DNA of 18,198 nucleotides. Source: Treponema sp. Its GTDB lineage: Bacteria; Spirochaetota; Spirochaetia; Treponematales; Treponemataceae. The notes under the pieces are model-generated. The model saw nothing but the letters and a program-made list of their open reading frames with translations. It did not search any database and was not told where the DNA came from. Below, one piece after another: positions 16,110 to 18,198 of the stretch. The DNA is taken from contig JAILNY010000069.1 of assembly GCA_024691105.1 (NCBI GenBank), forward strand, positions 1 to 18,198, written 5' to 3'. A program made the translations under genes and the position numbers. Within the stretch, counting starts at the first letter, position 1. Each line of letters opens with the position of its first letter.

Positions 16110-16134
16110 TCCTGATTTTTTCAGGATTAATTTT
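16110..16134 (+). promoter_or_regulatory. Hairpin inside the envelope operon
   Basis: TCCTGA (16110-16115) pairs with TCAGGA (16121-16126) around five T, followed by TTAATTTT. The short stem and broken U-tract suggest a partial terminator or mRNA-processing site that could set different levels of permease and LolA-like protein. Confidence 0.45.
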
Positions 16135-16163
16135 CAAATTAAACCTCAAAGGAGGCAGAATTT

Positions 16164-16955
16164 ATGAAAAGAACATTAAAAAATATCGTTTTTTATGCAC
16201 TTTTGGGAGCCTGTATTTTAAGCCCTCTTTGTGCACAGATTTCAAAAGAAGGTGCAAAAGCACTTCTTGAAAAGGCTGATTCAAATACAAGCTATGCTGG
16301 AACAGACTTTAAGGCTGATTACACGATTGTTACAGATAAACCGGGTGCCGGAAAATCTGTAATGACTGCGGTTATGTATCGTCGTGATGCAAAATCTACA
16401 TTTACTATTCTTATTACCGGTCCAGAAAACGACAAGGGTAAGGGATATGTTCAGTTTGATAAAACTATCTGGTTTTATGACCCTAAAGACAGGCAGTTTA
16501 CCTATGCTTCTGCAAGAAACAGATTCCAGAATACATGTTTAAATAACAGTGATTTTATTCCGCAGACTCTGGCTCAGGATTACGAAATTAAAAGCTTTAG
16601 TGAAGTAAAACTTGGAAAATTTGACTGTGTCTGTTTTGAGCTTACTGCTGTAACGAAGGGTGTGGATTACCCGATTGTAAAGCTTTGGGTAAGTAAAGAT
16701 GACGGTCTTATCCGTAAAAAAGAAGATTACAGTCTTTCAGGTCAGCTCTTGCGTACTACAGCAATTCCAAGTTACCAGAAAGTCGAAGGTCGTTCTGTTC
16801 CAGGAGGAATGCTTGTAGTTGATAATCTTCGCGGAACAAAAATTGATGGAAAAGTTCAATACGAAAAAACTCAGATAAGTATTGCAAATGTGTCTTTTCA
16901 AAAGCAGGCTAATACTGTATACTCAAAGAAATACTTAGAGGATATGAGTTATTAA
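16164..16955 (+). CDS. LolA-like outer-membrane lipoprotein-sorting protein
   Basis: A 263-residue exported protein. A signal peptide covers about residues 1-25; cleavage after LCA (before QISKEG) is likely, though LGAC at 14-17 could be read as a lipobox. The mature part is a single LolA/LolB-like half-barrel of the 'outer membrane lipoprotein-sorting protein' family: TDFKADYTIV, RRDAKSTFTILITGPENDKG, KGYVQFDKTIWFYDP, then VKLWVSKDDGLIRKKEDYS and VPGGMLVVDNLRGTK. Such proteins carry lipidated proteins or lipids across the periplasm. The ribosome site is very strong (AAAGGAGG), suggesting more product than the permeases. The stop is 5 bases before the next start, so the two genes are translationally linked. 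It would work between the upstream permeases and the downstream outer-membrane protein. Confidence 0.87.
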   Translation: MKRTLKNIVFYALLGACILSPLCAQISKEGAKALLEKADSNTSYAGTDFKADYTIVTDKPGAGKSVMTAVMYRRDAKSTFTILITGPENDKGKGYVQFDKTIWFYDPKDRQFTYASARNRFQNTCLNNSDFIPQTLAQDYEIKSFSEVKLGKFDCVCFELTAVTKGVDYPIVKLWVSKDDGLIRKKEDYSLSGQLLRTTAIPSYQKVEGRSVPGGMLVVDNLRGTKIDGKVQYEKTQISIANVSFQKQANTVYSKKYLEDMSY

Positions 16956-16960
16956 TCTTT

Positions 16961-18198
16961 ATGAAAAAGTTTTTTTGCAGGCTGTTTTTTCTACTTGCCT
17001 GTAGTTTTATTACAACAAGTTTTGTCTTTGCAGAAAATGAACAGAATATAAACGAGGAGCCGGTTACAGAGGCTCCTCAGGTTCAGAACAAAATTCCGGC
17101 AGAAGATCAGGTTTCAGAAGAATCTTCTGCTGATGAACAGCCTTCAGAATCAGTTGATGAATCAAGTGATGTTGATGATCTTTTTGGCGATGCTACTGAT
17201 ACAGGTGCGGTTGTTACAGAACCTTCTCCTGTCGAACAGCAGGCAGCAGTTCCGGAAAAAAATCGCGGTATTGTTCTAAATGGTAACCTTTCAACCCGTC
17301 TGGGAGGTTATGTTTATTATCCTCTTGATATGTATCCAGGTGCTTTGTTTGAAAGTACTATTTCTTTTTCGTGTCGTCCGACAGATAATTTTTCTATAAA
17401 GGGATCTATGCTGGTTTCGTTTCCTAAAATGGAGCTTGGTATTTATGAACTTTATTTTAATTATACTATCTGGGATATTGCCTTTATAATGGCGGGTAAA
17501 AAAGAAGTTACCTGGGGTAATGGTCGTATTTTTGATACAAACATCCTTGATGACGAAAATAACTATGAATACGACCCGGAAAAACTTTTGTACGATAAAC
17601 CGATTGATATCAATAAGTCAAAATTTACGGTTTCTGTAGATATTCCTGTCTGGCATTTTAATTTTAAGGGTCTTGTTTTCTACGATAACTACAATGATGA
17701 AACTTGGGCTGTTACTCCTAGAAAACTTTCGTATGCGGCAATGATTGAAGCAAATATATGGAATTTTTCAATGGATGTTTTCTTTCGTTCATGGGCAGAT
17801 GCTGATATATATCGTTATGATCCTGCTGTTGGTGCAGATCTTAATTTTCAGTTAGGCGATCTACATGCATATTTACAGTATTTTGTTCATATCAATAATA
17901 AAATAGAAAAAGTTGCTTTTCCTCGCATGAAGGGAACTGCCAGTGTATGGTGGGCGACCCGTGATAAAATTAATCTTGGCTTTGTTCTTGAATATCAGGT
18001 TGTTTATGACTGGTATGGTTATGGCGACTGGGGTGGGCCAAAGTATAACGAGCAGAGCGAATATTTAAAACAGTATCTTGCGTTTGAAGCAGTGTGGGGA
18101 AGAATTGCAGATTCAAAATTTACTCTTGCGGTTAAATACTTCCATGACTTTTATGAGCAGTATGGAACGGTCATTCCTGGTCTAAAGATTCATGATTT
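16961..18198 (+). CDS. Large outer-membrane beta-barrel-like protein (partial, runs off the right edge)
   Basis: At least 412 residues; the 3' end lies outside the window. A signal peptide is clear (MKKFFCRLF, a hydrophobic core, cleavage probably after FVFA at about 25). Residues about 26-100 are a low-complexity acidic linker rich in E, S, P and Q, containing VDDLFGD (71-77). From about residue 100 the pattern changes to repeated aromatic, glycine-rich strands (LSTRLGGYVYYPLDMYPG, NFSIKGSMLVSF, ELYFNYTIW, KKEVTWGNGRIF), as in outer-membrane barrels related to DUF1302-like proteins; the family is not certain. It starts 5 bases after the LolA-like gene with no clear ribosome site of its own. 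Context suggests it is the outer-membrane partner or a cargo of the permease/LolA-like system. Confidence 0.75.
   Translation, partial: MKKFFCRLFFLLACSFITTSFVFAENEQNINEEPVTEAPQVQNKIPAEDQVSEESSADEQPSESVDESSDVDDLFGDATDTGAVVTEPSPVEQQAAVPEKNRGIVLNGNLSTRLGGYVYYPLDMYPGALFESTISFSCRPTDNFSIKGSMLVSFPKMELGIYELYFNYTIWDIAFIMAGKKEVTWGNGRIFDTNILDDENNYEYDPEKLLYDKPIDINKSKFTVSVDIPVWHFNFKGLVFYDNYNDETWAVTPRKLSYAAMIEANIWNFSMDVFFRSWADADIYRYDPAVGADLNFQLGDLHAYLQYFVHINNKIEKVAFPRMKGTASVWWATRDKINLGFVLEYQVVYDWYGYGDWGGPKYNEQSEYLKQYLAFEAVWGRIADSKFTLAVKYFHDFYEQYGTVIPGLKIHD

Overview
The window looks like a chromosomal segment of a host-associated, AT-rich spirochaete of the genus Treponema or a close relative. This rests on an integron integrase turned round relative to the classical layout (an arrangement known from Treponema denticola), a GTP-type PEP carboxykinase, a CstA carrier, and a LolA-like/FtsX-permease operon with a large outer-membrane protein. 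No rRNA or species marker is present, so the species is not assigned.

Layout. (1) 1-2394 is accessory: a small DMP19-like gene (182-580, minus) flanked by hairpin-rich repeats, a GC-rich structured element (862-984), and an IntI-type integrase (992-2245, minus) whose 3' end faces them. (2) 2395-5898 is core: tRNA-Pro(CGG) and a 16S rRNA pseudouridine synthase fire from overlapping divergent promoters; then come a small secreted or outer-membrane protein and pckG, both on minus. (3) 5899-9301 (plus) has a DUF2156/GNAT-like protein, a conserved protein of unknown function, and cstA. (4) 9303-10832 (minus) is a solitary OLD-family ATPase/TOPRIM protein, convergent with cstA and divergent from an SLC13/ArsB-type transporter (10896-12215). 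(5) 12361 to the right edge is a plus-strand run: GDP-fucose synthase, two FtsX-type ABC permeases, a LolA-like periplasmic protein and the start of a large outer-membrane protein. No ABC ATPase is visible in this run.

How the genes work together. The last four genes read as one envelope-transport operon: inner-membrane permeases, periplasmic carrier, outer-membrane partner. PEP carboxykinase and CstA fit peptide or pyruvate use feeding the PEP node. The integrase region is the mobile part, and the OLD-like protein is a candidate defence gene inserted between housekeeping transporters.

Regulation is unusually readable. Several genes have sigma-70-like boxes placed so that transcription starts at or next to the ATG, with no Shine-Dalgarno, which suggests leaderless mRNAs. 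Others (intI, pckG, cstA, fcl, the second permease, the LolA-like gene) have clear Shine-Dalgarno sequences. All base-pairing and promoter calls were made by eye; no database search was run.
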